Positions 7,246 to 15,015 of a stretch of 64,000 nt of DNA are shown in pieces; positions within the stretch are counted from its first letter, which is position 1; the number at the start of each line of letters is the position of its first letter. The notes under the pieces are model-generated. The model had not been told where the DNA came from, made no database searches, and saw only the letters and a program-made list of their open reading frames with translations. Source of the stretch: Flavobacteriales bacterium (lineage in GTDB: Bacteria > Bacteroidota > Bacteroidia > Flavobacteriales_E > Vicingaceae); contig PALM01000032.1 in NCBI GenBank assembly GCA_002706365.1, forward strand, positions 1 to 64,000. Reading direction: 5' to 3'. The position numbers were made by a program, and so were the translations under genes.

Positions 7246-8184
7246 TTAGTCCATCCCTTTTTGAATTCTCAGCTGCTTCAGCATATCGGCCGACATCGCA
7301 TCAAGATCATAGGCTTCTTTCCATCCCCAATCATCTCTCGCTGCCTGATCATTTATGCTAGAAGGCCAGCTTTCAGCGATCTGCTGACGGAAGTCGGGAT
7401 TGTAGCTTATTTGAAAATCCGGTATTTCTTTTTGAATGCTTTCCGCAATCTCTTTTGGTGAGAATGAGATGCCTCCGAGATTGTATGAAGATCTAATCTT
7501 TACATCTTCAGCCTTTGCCTCCATCAATTCAATGGTTGCCCTTATTGCATCCTCCATATACATCATAGGTAGATATGCATCCTCTTTAAGGAAACACTCA
7601 TAGCTGCCTTTCTCAAGTGCCTGATGATATATATCAACTGCATAATCAGTTGTTCCACCGCCTGGCATCGTTTTATAACCGATCAATCCTGGATATCGGA
7701 TACTTCTAACATCCACACCAAATTTATTCGCATAGTATTCACACCATCTTTCCCCCGCTAGTTTGCTGATCCCATATACCGTACTTGGCTCTGTAACCGT
7801 TTCTTGTGGAGTGTCGTTCTTGGGAGTTGTTGGCCCAAAAACAGCAATTGAACTAGGCCAGAAGATCTTGTTGATCTTTCCCTCCTTAGCTAGTTCCAAG
7901 ACATGAAAGAGGCTTTGCATATTGAGCTCCCAAGCGAATTTTATCTGCTTTTCTGCATTGGCCGATAATAGGGCTGCTAGATGGTAGACTTCTTTGATCT
8001 GATACTGATCAACTATCTCTTTAAGTCTATCGCCATCCATGGCATCGAGTGTCTCGAATGGGGCTTCAAGGGCATCTACTTGTCGAATATCGCTTGCAAT
8101 TACCTTGTCTTTACCGTGCTTTTCTCTAAGGATAGCAACTAACTCCTGCCCGACTTGTCCGCCGGCTCCAATAATTAAAATCAT
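7246..8184 (-). CDS. tdh: L-threonine 3-dehydrogenase, SDR (epimerase-like) type
   Basis: A 312-residue extended short-chain dehydrogenase with the nucleotide motif GAGGQVGQEL (6-15), the catalytic YGISK, and the segments RYPGLIGYKTMPGGGTTDYAVDIYHQAL and LPMMYMEDAIRATIELM that distinguish threonine dehydrogenases from sugar epimerases. It oxidises L-threonine to 2-amino-3-ketobutyrate with NAD+, which a separate ligase (Kbl, not in this window) splits to glycine and acetyl-CoA. It is unrelated in fold to the zinc-dependent Tdh of E. coli. The next gene on the strand begins 33 bases downstream. Confidence 0.9.
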   Translation of the reverse strand: MILIIGAGGQVGQELVAILREKHGKDKVIASDIRQVDALEAPFETLDAMDGDRLKEIVDQYQIKEVYHLAALLSANAEKQIKFAWELNMQSLFHVLELAKEGKINKIFWPSSIAVFGPTTPKNDTPQETVTEPSTVYGISKLAGERWCEYYANKFGVDVRSIRYPGLIGYKTMPGGGTTDYAVDIYHQALEKGSYECFLKEDAYLPMMYMEDAIRATIELMEAKAEDVKIRSSYNLGGISFSPKEIAESIQKEIPDFQISYNPDFRQQIAESWPSSINDQAARDDWGWKEAYDLDAMSADMLKQLRIQKGMD

Positions 8185-8271
8185 GTGTAAGTATTTGCGA
8201 CAAAAATAGTGATTCTTCTATGCCATCAAATGAACTGATAAATGTCATTTTTTCGCCTCTGGGCATTTACG

Positions 8272-8280
8272 TAACTTTGC
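8272..8280 (+). promoter_or_regulatory. -7 promoter element of trhO
   Basis: TAACTTTGC, an exact TAnnTTTG match, 18 bases before the trhO ATG. The T-rich stretch around 8248-8254 is at the right distance for a weak -33 element. Confidence 0.6.
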
Positions 8281-8298
8281 ATTCCTATTGAATTAGAG

Positions 8299-9360
8299 AT
8301 GGAATTGTATAATAAATACGATAAGGAGTTTTTGCAGCAAAAGCTGATGGAGGAAGACTTCAATAGAATCACAATTTCTTTTTACAGATATGTGATCATT
8401 GAAGATCCTCATGCTTTGAGAGATGAACTCTATGAAGAGTGGTCTAGCATGCAGGTATTTGGCCGTACTTATCTTGCCAAGGAAGGCATCAATGCTCAAA
8501 TGAGTGTGCCTGAGCATCATTGGGATGAGTTTATGTTGCGTTTGCAAGCCAGAAAGATCTTTGAAAACTTGCCTATTAAAAAGGCAGTGGAAGATGATGG
8601 GAAATCGTTCTACAAGTTAAAGCTTAAAGTGCGAAGCAAGATCGTGGCTGATGGACTAGACGACGGCACTTTTGATGTGACTAATGTCGGTCGTCACCTT
8701 ACTGCAAAAGAATTCAATGAAGCACTTCAAGATCCCAATTCTATTGTGATCGACATGCGCAATCACTATGAAAGTGAAGTGGGGCATTTCGAAGGAGCAG
8801 TTTGTCCGGAAGTAGATACCTTTAGAGAGGAACTTCCAGAAGTTGAGAAGATCTTAGAAGAACACAAGGGCAAAAAGGTTCTTTTGTATTGTACTGGAGG
8901 TATCAGATGTGAAAAGGCCAGTGCTTATTTCCGACATAAAGGATACGAAGATGTGAATCAATTGCATGGAGGAATCATCGATTATATCCGTCAGGTTAAA
9001 GCCGAGGGTCTTGAGAATAAATTCAAGGGAAAGAACTTCGTCTTTGATGAGCGATTGGGTGAGCGCATTTCCGATGAGATCATTTCTGAATGTCATCAAT
9101 GTGGAAAGCCTTGCGACGATCACACCAATTGCGCGAACGATGACTGTCATCTCTTGTTCATTCAGTGTAAGGAATGTGCTGAAAAGTACAATGGATGCTG
9201 CACTCCAGAATGCAAAGAAATCGCAGCAATGTCAATAGAAGAGCAAAGAAAGCTCAGAAAAGGGAAGAAAAGAGATAAGGAAAGTGTGTTTAAGAGCAGA
9301 CTAAGACCCGATTTGAAAAAAATATACTTCGAAGAAGTAAAAGAAGAATTAGAGAGTTAA
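8299..9360 (+). CDS. trhO: Oxygen-dependent tRNA uridine(34) hydroxylase TrhO (rhodanese family)
   Basis: A 353-residue protein of the YceA/UPF0176 family. An N-terminal acylphosphatase-like domain (about 1-110) is followed by a rhodanese domain with the catalytic loop YCTGGIRCEKA (Cys198), and a cysteine-rich C-terminal segment (about 255-310; CHQCGKPC, CCTPEC) that probably binds zinc. In E. coli and B. subtilis the family makes 5-hydroxyuridine at the wobble base using O2. It stands 18 bases upstream of hmgA and may be co-transcribed with it, perhaps only because both use oxygen. Confidence 0.93.
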   Translation: MELYNKYDKEFLQQKLMEEDFNRITISFYRYVIIEDPHALRDELYEEWSSMQVFGRTYLAKEGINAQMSVPEHHWDEFMLRLQARKIFENLPIKKAVEDDGKSFYKLKLKVRSKIVADGLDDGTFDVTNVGRHLTAKEFNEALQDPNSIVIDMRNHYESEVGHFEGAVCPEVDTFREELPEVEKILEEHKGKKVLLYCTGGIRCEKASAYFRHKGYEDVNQLHGGIIDYIRQVKAEGLENKFKGKNFVFDERLGERISDEIISECHQCGKPCDDHTNCANDDCHLLFIQCKECAEKYNGCCTPECKEIAAMSIEEQRKLRKGKKRDKESVFKSRLRPDLKKIYFEEVKEELES

Positions 9361-9378
9361 AAGAAAAAAGATAGATAT

Positions 9379-10536
9379 ATGCCATTCTACAGAAAAGTAG
9401 GGAAGATCCCCCATAAGAGACATACCACCTTTAAGAAGGAAGATGGTTCGCTGCATTATGAGCAGTTGTTCGGAACCGTTGGCTTCGACGGTATGTCCTC
9501 TTTACTCTATCACCTTCATCGTCCAACTATTGTGAAAGAGATCCTGGGACAGAAAAGTGTTATGCCGGAGATTGCTGTCGAGAAGAATATGCATTCGAGA
9601 AGATTAGTTGGTTTTGATGTAAAGCCAGAAGACGATTTCCTCGATAGCCGTAAGCCAGTTTTGACAAATAGTGATGTAACCATCACTTTGGCTGCTCCAA
9701 AAGAATCACTGAAGGATTATTTCTACAAGAATGCAGATCAGGATGAAGTGATCTTCGTGCATAAAGGAAGTGGAGTATTAAGGACCTTTTTAGGGAATAT
9801 CAAATTTGGATATGGCGATTATCTGGTTATCCCAAGAGGTATGATCTATCAGATCGATTTCGATACGGAAGACAACAGACTCTTTATAGTAGAATCTAAT
9901 CATCCAATATACACGCCTAAGCGATATAGGAATTGGTTTGGGCAGTTGTTAGAGCATTCTCCATACTGCGAAAGGGATTTTAGAACTCCGGAAGATCTTG
10001 AGACTCATGATGAGAAGGGAGAATTCCTAATGAAAATCAAGAAAGAAGGCATGCTTTACGATTTCGTATATGGAACACATCCGTTCGACGTCGTAGGATG
10101 GGATGGATTCAATTATCCATATGCCATTTCAATTCACGATTTTGAGCCGATTACGGGTAGAGTGCATCAGCCACCTCCTGTGCATCAGCAATTTGAGACT
10201 AGTGCTTTTGTGATCTGTTCTTTTGTGCCTAGATTGTATGATTACCATCCGGAATCTATCCCTGCACCATATAATCACTCTAACATCGATTCAGATGAAG
10301 TGCTTTACTATGTGGACGGAGATTTTATGAGTAGAAATGATATAGATGCAGGCCATATTAGTCTGCATCCTGCTGGAATTCCTCACGGTCCGCATCCGGG
10401 AGCGTATGAAAGAAGTGTGGGACAAAAAGAAACAGAAGAATTAGCCGTAATGGTAGATACTTTCAAACCACTTATGATCACAGATGAAGCGATGAAGCTT
10501 GATGATGGGAAGTATTATAAGTCTTGGATTGAATAA
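9379..10536 (+). CDS. hmgA: Homogentisate 1,2-dioxygenase
   Basis: A 385-residue cupin-type ring-cleaving dioxygenase. The C-terminal motif HPAGIPHGPHPGAYE (330-344) and the preceding VHQQFETSAFVICSF block carry the iron ligands. It opens homogentisate to maleylacetoacetate in tyrosine and phenylalanine breakdown. The next catabolic gene, hppD, lies 490 bases downstream, with an unrelated four-helix-bundle gene in between. Maleylacetoacetate isomerase and fumarylacetoacetase are not in the window. It is slightly shorter than the human enzyme, as usual for Bacteroidota. Confidence 0.95.
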   Translation: MPFYRKVGKIPHKRHTTFKKEDGSLHYEQLFGTVGFDGMSSLLYHLHRPTIVKEILGQKSVMPEIAVEKNMHSRRLVGFDVKPEDDFLDSRKPVLTNSDVTITLAAPKESLKDYFYKNADQDEVIFVHKGSGVLRTFLGNIKFGYGDYLVIPRGMIYQIDFDTEDNRLFIVESNHPIYTPKRYRNWFGQLLEHSPYCERDFRTPEDLETHDEKGEFLMKIKKEGMLYDFVYGTHPFDVVGWDGFNYPYAISIHDFEPITGRVHQPPPVHQQFETSAFVICSFVPRLYDYHPESIPAPYNHSNIDSDEVLYYVDGDFMSRNDIDAGHISLHPAGIPHGPHPGAYERSVGQKETEELAVMVDTFKPLMITDEAMKLDDGKYYKSWIE

Positions 10537-10538
10537 AG

Positions 10539-10603
10539 ATTTTAGAGTTTAGAAGGAGTTGGGAACGAGAAATGAATGTTGTAACTTATTGTATCTAAAC
10601 TCT
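10539..10603. repeat. Heptamer words flanking the S23-type gene, left side
   Basis: The spacer after hmgA begins with ATTTTAG, AGTTTAG (10539-10552) and ends with TCTAAACTCT (10594-10603); the two parts are mutually inverted and could pair. The same word occurs in the tract immediately right of the gene (10978-11012). Confidence 0.65.
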
Positions 10604-10608
10604 GAATT

Positions 10609-10977
10609 ATGATAAATAAGAATAAAAAACACACATATAAAAGTTTAAAAATTTGGGAAATAGGAATGGATATAGCGGATGAGGTTTATGAATGTGCAGC
10701 TCAATTTCCAATTGATGAAAGATATGGATTGAGTTCACAGATCAAAAGGTCATCGGTTTCTATTCCAAGCAATGTAGCAGAAGGTTCTTCAAGAGGGAAT
10801 AGTTCGTTTTCTTATTTCCTAGATGTATCCTTAGGGTCGTCATTTGAACTTGATACCCAACTACTGATAGCACTTAGAAGAAATTTTTTAAGAATCAATG
10901 AATACGAGAATGTAGCAGATAAGATTGCAGAGTTTCAAAGGATGGCCATTGGCTTTCAAAGAAAGCTAAACCAATAG
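10609..10977 (+). CDS. Four-helix-bundle protein (S23 / 23S rRNA intervening-sequence type)
   Basis: A 122-residue helical protein with the family hallmarks YKSLKIWEIGMDIADEVY, PIDERYGLSSQIKRSSVSIPSNVAEG and an amphipathic C-terminal half (ELDTQLLIALRRNFL). Homologues were first met as ORFs inside 23S rRNA intervening sequences, and a relative (Avd) serves diversity-generating retroelements; most free-standing copies have no known function. Here it interrupts the hmgA-hppD pair on the same strand and is bracketed by heptamer repeat tracts, the right one starting at the base after its stop codon. It appears intact. Confidence 0.9.
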   Translation: MINKNKKHTYKSLKIWEIGMDIADEVYECAAQFPIDERYGLSSQIKRSSVSIPSNVAEGSSRGNSSFSYFLDVSLGSSFELDTQLLIALRRNFLRINEYENVADKIAEFQRMAIGFQRKLNQ

Positions 10978-11012
10978 TCTCTAATCTCTAAAATCTAATC
11001 TCTAAACTCTCA
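10978..11012. repeat. Heptamer tandem tract, TCTCTAA type
   Basis: Five 7-base units: TCTCTAA, TCTCTAA, AATCTAA, TCTCTAA, ACTCTCA. The tract starts at the base after the stop codon of the four-helix-bundle gene and ends 16 bases before hppD. It nearly repeats the sequence at 3914-3941. Confidence 0.9.
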
Positions 11013-11028
11013 AGAAAAACCAAACGTA

Positions 11029-12189
11029 ATGAGTAAAGAAGTAAAAAGTGTAGACTACGGTCTAGAAAAGATATTTGAAGGAGCAGAAGACTTCTTGCCC
11101 CTTTTAGGAACAGATTATGTTGAATTCTATGTGGGTAATGCTAAGCAAGCGGCTCACTTTTATAAGACTGCATTTGGATTCCAATCGAAAGCATATAGAG
11201 GTTTAGAAACTGGGAGTAAGGATTCCGTTTCTTATGTCTTGCAACAAGACAAGATCAGATTGGTGCTAACCACTCCATTGAGTTCAAAGAATCCAATCAA
11301 TGAACATATTGTGAAGCATGGTGATGGGGTGAAAGTGATTGCCCTTTGGGTGGATGATGCTCGTCAGGCATACAAAGAAACAATTTCAAGAGGAGCGAAA
11401 TCATTCATGGAGCCTACAGTTGAGAAGGATGAAGATGGAGAAGTAGTTCGTGCAGGGATCTATACTTATGGTGAAACTGTACACATGTTCGTAGAGCGTA
11501 AGAATTACAATGGGGTTTTCATGCCGGGATTCAAAGAATGGAAGTCGGATTACAATCCTACACCAACAGGTTTGAAGTATATCGACCATATGGTAGGTAA
11601 TGTAGGATGGAATGAAATGAATACCTGGGTAAAATGGTATGAAGATGTAATGGGATTCGTGAACTTCCTATCATTCGACGATAAGCAAATCCATACGGAA
11701 TACTCTGCTTTGATGTCGAAAGTGATGAGTAATGGCAACGGTCGCATCAAATTCCCGATCAACGAACCGGCAGAAGGAAAGAAAAAATCGCAGATCGAAG
11801 AATATCTCGACTTCTATGAAGGGCCTGGAGTTCAGCACATCGCGGTTGCAACTGACGATATCATAAAGACTGTGAGCGATCTAAGAAGTAGAGGTGTTGA
11901 GTTCTTATCTACTCCACCAGAAGAGTATTATAAGATGGTGCCGGAAAGATTGGCCGAACACGACCATGAATTAAGAGAGGATATTGAAACCCTAAAAGGA
12001 CTTGGTATCATGATAGATGCTGACGAAGAGGGTTACCTTCTTCAGATCTTCACCAAACCAGTAGAGGACAGACCAACATTGTTCTTCGAGATCATTCAGC
12101 GAATGGGAGCAAGAGGATTCGGTGCTGGAAACTTCAAAGCTTTGTTCGAATCGATTGAAAGAGAGCAGGAACTTAGAGGTACCCTCTAA
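11029..12189 (+). CDS. hppD: 4-hydroxyphenylpyruvate dioxygenase
   Basis: A 386-residue protein with two vicinal-oxygen-chelate (glyoxalase-like) halves. The N-terminal half (about 25-165) lacks the metal site; the C-terminal half holds the iron ligands within YIDHMVGNV, VQHIAVATDDI and LFFEIIQR. The FKALFESIEREQELRG tail is the usual gate helix. It turns 4-hydroxyphenylpyruvate into homogentisate, the substrate of HmgA encoded upstream, so the two catalyse successive steps of tyrosine breakdown. A strong terminator follows. Confidence 0.96.
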   Translation: MSKEVKSVDYGLEKIFEGAEDFLPLLGTDYVEFYVGNAKQAAHFYKTAFGFQSKAYRGLETGSKDSVSYVLQQDKIRLVLTTPLSSKNPINEHIVKHGDGVKVIALWVDDARQAYKETISRGAKSFMEPTVEKDEDGEVVRAGIYTYGETVHMFVERKNYNGVFMPGFKEWKSDYNPTPTGLKYIDHMVGNVGWNEMNTWVKWYEDVMGFVNFLSFDDKQIHTEYSALMSKVMSNGNGRIKFPINEPAEGKKKSQIEEYLDFYEGPGVQHIAVATDDIIKTVSDLRSRGVEFLSTPPEEYYKMVPERLAEHDHELREDIETLKGLGIMIDADEEGYLLQIFTKPVEDRPTLFFEIIQRMGARGFGAGNFKALFESIEREQELRGTL

Positions 12190-12231
12190 GCTCTAGTGCC
12201 TAGAGTTAGGAGTGCAACTAGAGTGCGCTAA
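12190..12231. repeat. Heptamer tandem tract after hppD
   Basis: Starting at the base after the hppD stop codon: GCTCTAG, TGCCTAG, AGTTAGG, then more degenerate units AGTGCAA, CTAGAGT, GCGCTAA. Confidence 0.7.
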
Positions 12232-12240
12232 AGTTAAATG

Positions 12241-12270
12241 TGGCTTCCTTGAGAAAGGAGGCCATTTTTA
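12241..12270 (+). terminator. Intrinsic terminator after hppD
   Basis: A 10-bp stem (TGGCTTCCTT with AAGGAGGCCA, one G-T pair) with a GAGA tetraloop, followed by TTTTTATTT. Confidence 0.9.
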
Positions 12271-12279
12271 TTTGGATTC

Positions 12280-12325
12280 ACTCTGTGGTGCTCTGTTCCT
12301 TCCCTGTGATACTCTGTGAGCTAGC
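12280..12325. repeat. CTCTGTG-type intergenic repeat
   Basis: Degenerate words CTCTGTGGTG, CTCTGTTCCT, TCCCTGTGAT, ACTCTGTGAG with a period near 10. The segment CTTCCCTGTGAT recurs at 3295-3306. Confidence 0.65.
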
Positions 12326-12333
12326 TGTCTAAA

Positions 12334-12432
12334 CTTTCACATCTAGCTTCTTGCTTCCAGCATCTAGCCTCCTCTTTTCAGATTTCTGATCTCAGATTTC
12401 ACATTTGTTTAGACTCTAGGCTCTAGACTCTT
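12334..12432 (-). repeat. Dispersed ~100-bp intergenic repeat, copy B (inverted)
   Basis: Its reverse complement matches 5795-5896: heptamers AGTCTAG, AGCCTAG, AGTCTAA, then ACAAATGTGAAAT, a period-7 TGAGATC/TGAAAAG stretch, GAGGAGGCTAGATGCTGGAA and AGCTAGATGTGAAAG. The copies differ by small insertions of about 7 bases, which fits gain and loss of single units. Confidence 0.88.
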
Positions 12433-12472
12433 CTTCGCTTTTCGTTTCTTTGCAATCAGAAAATCTAGATGA

Positions 12473-13951
12473 ATGAAATCTAAGCTCACTGTATACAACA
12501 CCCTTAGCAGAAAGAAGGAGGAATTTACTCCTATTGACGATCAGGTAATAGGGATGTATGTCTGTGGACCTACAGTCTACGGTGATGCGCATTTAGGTCA
12601 TGCGAAATCCTACGTTTCTTTCGACTTGATCTATCGCTATCTGCTGCATATTTATCCCAGGGTAAAGTATGTGCAAAACATCACAGATGTAGGGCATCTT
12701 ACCGATGATGCGGATGAAGGTGATGATAAGATCGCCAAGCAGTCGCGCCTTGAAAAGGTAGACCCAATGGCTGTTGTAGAGAAGTATATGCACAACTACT
12801 TTAGAGATATGGATGCACTAAATGTGAAGCGTGCAGATATCTATCCTCGTCCTTCAGGACATATCCAAGAACAAGTAGAGAGCATTCAAACACTCATCGA
12901 TAAAGGTTTTGCCTATGAAGCCAATGGCTCAGTTTACTTCGATGTGAGCAAATACGATGAGTCATTCGATTATGGGAAGCTATCGGGAAGAACTATAGAG
13001 CAATTATTGGAAGGCGCAGCGAATAGGGAGTTGAGCGGACAAAGCGACAAGAAGAATCCATTCGACTTTGCCCTTTGGAAAAAGGCTGAACCTTCGCATT
13101 TGATGCAGTGGAATTCTCCTTGGGGCAAGGGCTATCCTGGCTGGCATATCGAGTGTACCGTAATGAGCCAAAAATATCTCGGTGAGAATTTCGATATTCA
13201 TGGAGGTGGATTGGAAAATGCTTTCCCTCATCATGAATGTGAGATTGCCCAAGCTGAAGCCTTAACTTCAAAGTCGTTCGCCAATTACTGGCTGCATAAT
13301 AATATGGTGACCATCAACGGTCAGAAAATGGGCAAATCGCTGGGGAATGGCATCTTCTGTCATGAACTTTTCACCGGCGACAATTTCCAATTGGACCGGG
13401 CTTATTCACCAATGACCGTTCGTTTCTTCATTCTGCAGTCGCACTACAGATCTACTTTGGACTTTTCTAATGAAGCTTTGGATGCTGCTAGCAAAGGTCT
13501 AGGCCGACTGCAAGATGCGGTGCTTAAATTGGATGAGCTTGTGGCTGTGGCCGATGGCAAGGAAGAGGTCGCCGAATGGATAGAGAGTTTATACTCCGCC
13601 ATGAACGACGATTTCAATTCACCAATTGCAATTGCCCAACTCTTCGAAGGTGCTAAATTGATCAATAGTGTTGCCGATGGAAAGAAGCAGATCAATCAGG
13701 AGAATCTAGATAAGCTCAAAAAGGCATTCAAAGACTTCTATTTCGATATTCTCGGATTGGAGATCGAAGGAAAAGCTGAAGTCGATAATGAAGTGACTGA
13801 TGAATTGATGCAATTGATCATTCAATTTAGACAGGCTGCCAAAGAAGAACGCGACTACGCTACAGCGGATAAGATTCGCGATAAATTAAAAGAAATGAAG
13901 ATCGTGATCAAGGATCACAAAGACGGAGCCAGCTGGGAATATGAAGATTAA
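12473..13951 (+). CDS. cysS: Cysteine--tRNA ligase
   Basis: A 492-residue class I synthetase. The zinc-site cysteine C31 lies in MYVCGPTVYGDAHLGHAKSY, which also carries the HIGH-type HLGH (40-43). The other probable zinc ligands are C228 (WHIECTVMS), H253 and E257. The KMSKS loop is KMGKS (285-289). The C-terminal DALR-like helical domain occupies about 340-492. The gene overlaps the following lipoprotein gene by 11 bases, so the two are probably translated together. Confidence 0.97.
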   Translation: MKSKLTVYNTLSRKKEEFTPIDDQVIGMYVCGPTVYGDAHLGHAKSYVSFDLIYRYLLHIYPRVKYVQNITDVGHLTDDADEGDDKIAKQSRLEKVDPMAVVEKYMHNYFRDMDALNVKRADIYPRPSGHIQEQVESIQTLIDKGFAYEANGSVYFDVSKYDESFDYGKLSGRTIEQLLEGAANRELSGQSDKKNPFDFALWKKAEPSHLMQWNSPWGKGYPGWHIECTVMSQKYLGENFDIHGGGLENAFPHHECEIAQAEALTSKSFANYWLHNNMVTINGQKMGKSLGNGIFCHELFTGDNFQLDRAYSPMTVRFFILQSHYRSTLDFSNEALDAASKGLGRLQDAVLKLDELVAVADGKEEVAEWIESLYSAMNDDFNSPIAIAQLFEGAKLINSVADGKKQINQENLDKLKKAFKDFYFDILGLEIEGKAEVDNEVTDELMQLIIQFRQAAKEERDYATADKIRDKLKEMKIVIKDHKDGASWEYED

Positions 13952-14945
13952 TAGATTACTGCCCATACTGGGATTCGTCGCTATTTTAGCGGCCTGTGAA
14001 AGCGAGCCAAAAGAGCAAAAGCAAACAAAGAAACAAGCAGCTCCAAAGGAAAAGAAAAGCATTGCTAAGCCTACTTTCAATGCCGATTCTGCATATCACT
14101 TCGTTGAGAAGCAAGTAAGTTTTGGTCCGCGAGTTCCAAACACCGAAGCACACAAAAAAACAGCAGTATACCTCGGATCCAAATTGGAAGATTTTGGATT
14201 AAAAGTCTACCGGCAGAAAGGCGTGGTAACCGCCTTCGATGATACCAAACTGAATATTGTAAACATCATTGGAGAATATCGTCCCGAACTAAAGAACAGG
14301 ATCATGCTATTCGCCCATTGGGATAGTCGTCCGTTCGCCGATAACGGCAAGAAAGATCGATACAAACCCATTGATGGAGCTAATGATGGAGCTAGTGGTG
14401 TTGGAGTGCTTTTAGAAGTGGCTCGCCAGCTTCAGGCACAGCAACCTGAAATTGGTGTTGACATTATGTTCTTCGATGCAGAAGATTACGGACAGCCATC
14501 CGGAGGAATGATGAAACGCAAAGCTGGAACTTGGTGTTTGGGCAGTCAGTTTTGGGCTCGTCAAACTCATCGCGCAAATTACACTGCCAATTTTGGGATT
14601 CTTCTGGATATGGTAGGCGCGGCAAATGCCAAGTTCACTAAGGAAGCCATATCAATGTACTACGCTCCACATATTGTAGATAAAGTTTGGAATGTTGCCG
14701 CAGCCATCGGACATAGCGATCATTTCGTCTTTCAACAAACTACGCATGTTGGGGAGGACGACCATTTGTACATCAATAAGATCCGCAGAATTCCAAGTAT
14801 AGATATTATCCAATACGATGCCTCCACGGGTGCATTTGCACCACATTGGCATACCCATGATGATAATCTTTCCGTGATCGACAAAGAGACTTTAGCTGCA
14901 GTTGGAGAAACTGTGCTTGCAGTAGTCTTGGAAGAGGCAAAATAA
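13941..14945 (+). CDS. M28-family zinc peptidase / glutaminyl-cyclase-like lipoprotein
   Basis: A 334-residue protein with a lipoprotein signal (lipobox LAAC, Cys19) and then a Lys/Gln-rich linker. The catalytic domain (about 50-334) has the M28 metal motifs FAHWDSRPFADN, GANDGASGVGVLLEVAR, MFFDAEDYG and HTHDDN, with the characteristic order of bacterial glutaminyl cyclases and M28 aminopeptidases. It should act in the periplasm or on the outer membrane. The start overlaps cysS by 11 bases in another frame. Peptidase versus pyroglutamate-forming cyclase cannot be settled from the motifs alone. Confidence 0.9.
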   Translation: MKINRLLPILGFVAILAACESEPKEQKQTKKQAAPKEKKSIAKPTFNADSAYHFVEKQVSFGPRVPNTEAHKKTAVYLGSKLEDFGLKVYRQKGVVTAFDDTKLNIVNIIGEYRPELKNRIMLFAHWDSRPFADNGKKDRYKPIDGANDGASGVGVLLEVARQLQAQQPEIGVDIMFFDAEDYGQPSGGMMKRKAGTWCLGSQFWARQTHRANYTANFGILLDMVGAANAKFTKEAISMYYAPHIVDKVWNVAAAIGHSDHFVFQQTTHVGEDDHLYINKIRRIPSIDIIQYDASTGAFAPHWHTHDDNLSVIDKETLAAVGETVLAVVLEEAK

Positions 14946-14978
14946 GCCTCAAAGCCCTTCGCAGTAGGAGGCTTTTTT
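14944..14978 (+). terminator. Intrinsic terminator after the M28 lipoprotein
   Basis: Stem AAGCCTC with GAGGCTT, a 17-base loop, then TTTTTT. The stem begins within the TAA stop codon. Confidence 0.85.
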
Positions 14979-15015
14979 CATAAATTACATGCTCATTTTA
15001 GCAGAGCGAAATCCC

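Noticed and set aside
10609-10977. Diversity-generating retroelement suggested by the Avd-like fold
   Set aside because: No reverse transcriptase, template repeat or variable repeat is nearby; the protein is the common solo S23 type.
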